A stretch of 64,000 bases of DNA from Lutraria lutraria. Its lineage: Eukaryota; Mollusca; Bivalvia; Venerida; Mactridae. Each line of letters begins with the position of its first letter. Position 1 is the stretch's first letter. The stretch covers positions 32,537,912 through 32,601,911 of the forward strand of contig OZ026848.1 of NCBI GenBank assembly GCA_964023205.1, written 5' to 3'. Position numbers and translations under genes: made by a program. A model generated the notes under the pieces. It was not told where the DNA came from and made no database searches. It saw nothing but the letters and a program-made list of their open reading frames with translations. This document shows, piece after piece, positions 61,707-64,000 of this stretch.

Positions 61707-63785
61707 CGGCCTAGCGGCGTAACTATGAAAAAGTGATTTTTTGCGACTTTCTCCGTCCAAAATAGTTTCTAATGCATGTAGAATGTGATTCTGATACATT
61801 TCTGAGCGATTGGGTGTTTAATATTTTGGGTCGGTGAAAAAACTAAGTTTTCGGCGAAATTTCGTACCTACGTTAAAGTGATTTTTTGCGACTTTTTCCA
61901 TCCAAAATAGTTTCTAATGCTTATAGAACGTGATTCTGATGCATTTCTGGGCGATTGGGGGTATAAAATTCTAGGCCGCTAGGCCGCTGAAAACGTGACG
62001 TTGGCGGCCTAGCGGCGTAACTATGAAAAAGTGATTTTTTGCGACTTTTTCCGTCCAAAATAGTTTCTAATGCATGTAGAATGTGATTCTGATACATTTC
62101 TGAGCGATTGGGTGTTAGTATTTTGGGTCGGTGAAAAAACTAAGTTTTCGGCGAAATTTCGTACCTACGTTAAAGTGATTTTTTGCGACTTTTTCCATCC
62201 AAAATAGTTTCTAATGCTTATAGAACGTGATTCTGATGCATTTCTGGGCGATTGGGGGTATAAAATTCTAGGCCGCTAGGCCGCTGAAAACGTGAAGTTG
62301 GCGGCCTAGCGGCCTAGCGGCGTAACTATGAAAAAGTGATTTTTTGCGACTTTCTCCGTCCAAAATAGTTTCTAATGCATGTAGAATGTGATTCTGATAC
62401 ATTTCTGAGCGATTGGGTGTTTAATATTTTGGGTCGGTGAAAAAACTAAGTTTTCGGCGAAATTTCGTACCTACGTTAAAGTGATTTTTTGCGACTTTTT
62501 CCATCCAAAATAGTTTCTAATGCTTATAGAACGTGATTCTGATGCATTTCTGGGCGATTGGGGGTATAAAATTCTAGGCCGCTAGGCCGCTGAAAACGTG
62601 ACGTTGGCGGCCTAGCGGCGTAACTATGAAAAAGTGATTTTTTGCGACTTTTTCCGTCCAAAATAGTTTCTAATGCATGTAGAATGTGATTCTGATACAT
62701 TTCTGAGCGATTGGGTGTTAGTATTTTGGGTCGGTGAAAAAACTAAGTTTTCGGCGAAATTTCGTACCTACGTTAAAGTGATTTTTTGCGACTTTTTCCA
62801 TCCAAAATAGTTTCTAATGCTTATAGAACGTGATTCTGATGCATTTCTGGGCGATTGGGGGTATAAAATTCTAGGCCGCTAGGCCGCTGAAAACGTGAAG
62901 TTGGCGGCCTAGCGGCCTAGCGGCGTAACTATGAAAAAGTGATTTTTTGCGACTTTTTCCGTCCAAAATAGTTTCTAATGCATGAAGAATGTGATTCTGA
63001 TACATTTCTGAGCGATTGGGTGTTTAATATTTTGGGTCGGTGAAAAAACTAAGTTTTCGGCGAAATTTCGTACCTACGTTAAAGTGATTTTTTGCGACTT
63101 TTTCCATCCAAAATAGTTTCTAATGCTTATAGAACGTGATTCTGATGCATTTCTGGGCGATTGGGGGTATAAAATTCTAGGCGGCTAGGCCGCTGAAAAC
63201 GTGAAGTTGGCGGCCTAGCGGCCTAGCGGCGTAACTATGAAAAAGTGATTTTTTGCGACTTTTTCCGTCCAAAATAGTTTCTAATGCATGAAGAATGTGA
63301 TTCTGATACATTTCTGAGCGATTGGGTGTTTAATATTTTGGGTCGGTGAAAAAACTAAGTTTTCGGCGAAATTTCGTACCTACGTTAAAGTGATTTTTTG
63401 CGACTTTTTCCATCCAAAATAGTTTCTAATGCTTATAGAACGTGATTCTGATGCATTTCTGGGCGATTGGGGGTATAAAATTCTAGGCCGCTAGGCAGCT
63501 GAAAACGTGAAGTTGGCGGCCTAGCGGCGTAACTATGAAAAAGTGATTTTTTGCGACTTTTTCCGTCCAAAATAGTTTCTAATGCATGTAGAATGTGATT
63601 CTGATACATTTCTGAGCGATTGGGTGTTTAATATCTTGGATCGGTGAAAAAACTAAGTTTTCGGCAAAATTTCGTACCTACGTTAAAGTGATTTTTTGCG
63701 ACTTTTTCCATCCAAAATAGTTTCTAATGCTTATAGAACGTGATTCTGATGCATTTCTGGGCGATTGGGGGTATAAAATTCTAGG
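61707..63785 (-). repeat. Element X satellite array, third location
   Basis: Seven units of about 300 bp. Unit-specific variants alternate with a period of about 604 bp: 'gacgttggcgg' at 61998 and 62600, 'gggtgttagtatt' at 62111 and 62714, 'actttctccgtcc' at 61746 and 62349. This indicates a two-unit higher-order repeat, different from the eight-unit block at 6.4-11.4 kb. The consensus also differs from that array ('tttcgtacctacgtt' here against 'tttcatacctatgtt' there), so each array was homogenised separately. Confidence 0.95.
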
Positions 63786-63921
63786 CCGCTAGGCCGCCAG
63801 GCCGCCAACTTTACGCCGCTAGGCCGCCAGGCCGCCAACTTCACGCCGCCAGGCCGCTAGGCCGCCAGGCCGCCAACTTCACGCCGCCAGGCCGCTAGGC
63901 CGCTAGGCCGCCAACTTCACA
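63786..63921 (-). repeat. Outer minisatellite of the third X copy
   Basis: Tandem 'gccgccaacttcacgccg' variants capping the array, ending 'ccgccaacttcacaaacat'. The motif and orientation match 11401-11556. Confidence 0.9.
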
Positions 63922-64000
63922 AACATATAAAAATCGTGAAATCATGAAATCGAGAAATTTTGAAGAAAAATCGTGAAATCTTGAAATTGTGAAATCTTGA
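63922..64000 (+). repeat. Short AT-rich tandem repeat
   Basis: Imperfect tandem of a roughly 8-10 bp unit around 'tgaaatc' ('aatcgtgaaatcatgaaatc'), running off the window end. Confidence 0.75.

Overview
The window looks like nuclear DNA of a marine bivalve mollusc (inference). It is AT-rich, nearly empty of genes, and packed with nested repeats. The bivalve call rests on an interspersed repeat of about 146 bp units carrying 'aaaactaggtca' (three copies), tRNA-derived SINEs, many short TA-flanked inverted-repeat elements and a spliced gene. There is no bacterial gene organisation, rRNA or CRISPR. A species cannot be named from the sequence.

Layout. 1-23 kb is bracketed by diverged inverted repeats (1-540 and 22455-22986). 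Inside lies the most striking component, here called element X: an outer GC-rich minisatellite, then a roughly 300 bp higher-order satellite, then a conserved 280 bp junction, then a unique interior. Array segments face each other at 1318-2995 (+) and 5791-11556 (-). The long array contains an apparently perfect 2440 bp tandem duplication. X recurs at 34.6-43.5 kb (+), where it is interrupted by other elements, and at 61.3-63.9 kb (-), where it is cut off by a large palindrome.

23-30 kb holds a foldback element with hAT-type ends and an 8 bp target duplication (23039-24246). Next comes the only convincing host gene: two exons, 24550-25356 and 27078-27318, joined in phase. It encodes the last 348 residues of an unrecognised protein with a serine-rich, lysine-ended tail, and its intron carries a bivalve repeat. 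A second copy of that repeat and an apparent LTR (29589-30295) follow.

30.9-34.4 kb is a 3.45 kb terminal-inverted-repeat element holding two SINE copies and weak exon-like segments. 34.6-43.5 kb is the nested X copy: a 728 bp exact duplication, a 1551 bp element flanked by CCGG, an 889 bp element and a decayed mariner-like element. 44-50 kb holds a minus-strand copy of the bivalve repeat, a PIF/Harbinger-like MITE, short palindromes and SINEs in otherwise featureless AT-rich DNA.

50434-61277 is a palindrome with 3.5 kb arms around a 3.77 kb spacer. The arms differ in length only by about 28 bp in one place. Each carries a copy of the foldback hAT element. The spacer contains a 5'-truncated LINE with a nearly intact 918-codon reverse-transcriptase frame (54012-57317, minus strand) and a clear 11 bp target duplication.

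The parts do not form a pathway. The window records layered transposition, satellite amplification and inverted duplication. The best candidates for something undescribed are element X and the intact-looking gene at 24.5-27.3 kb.
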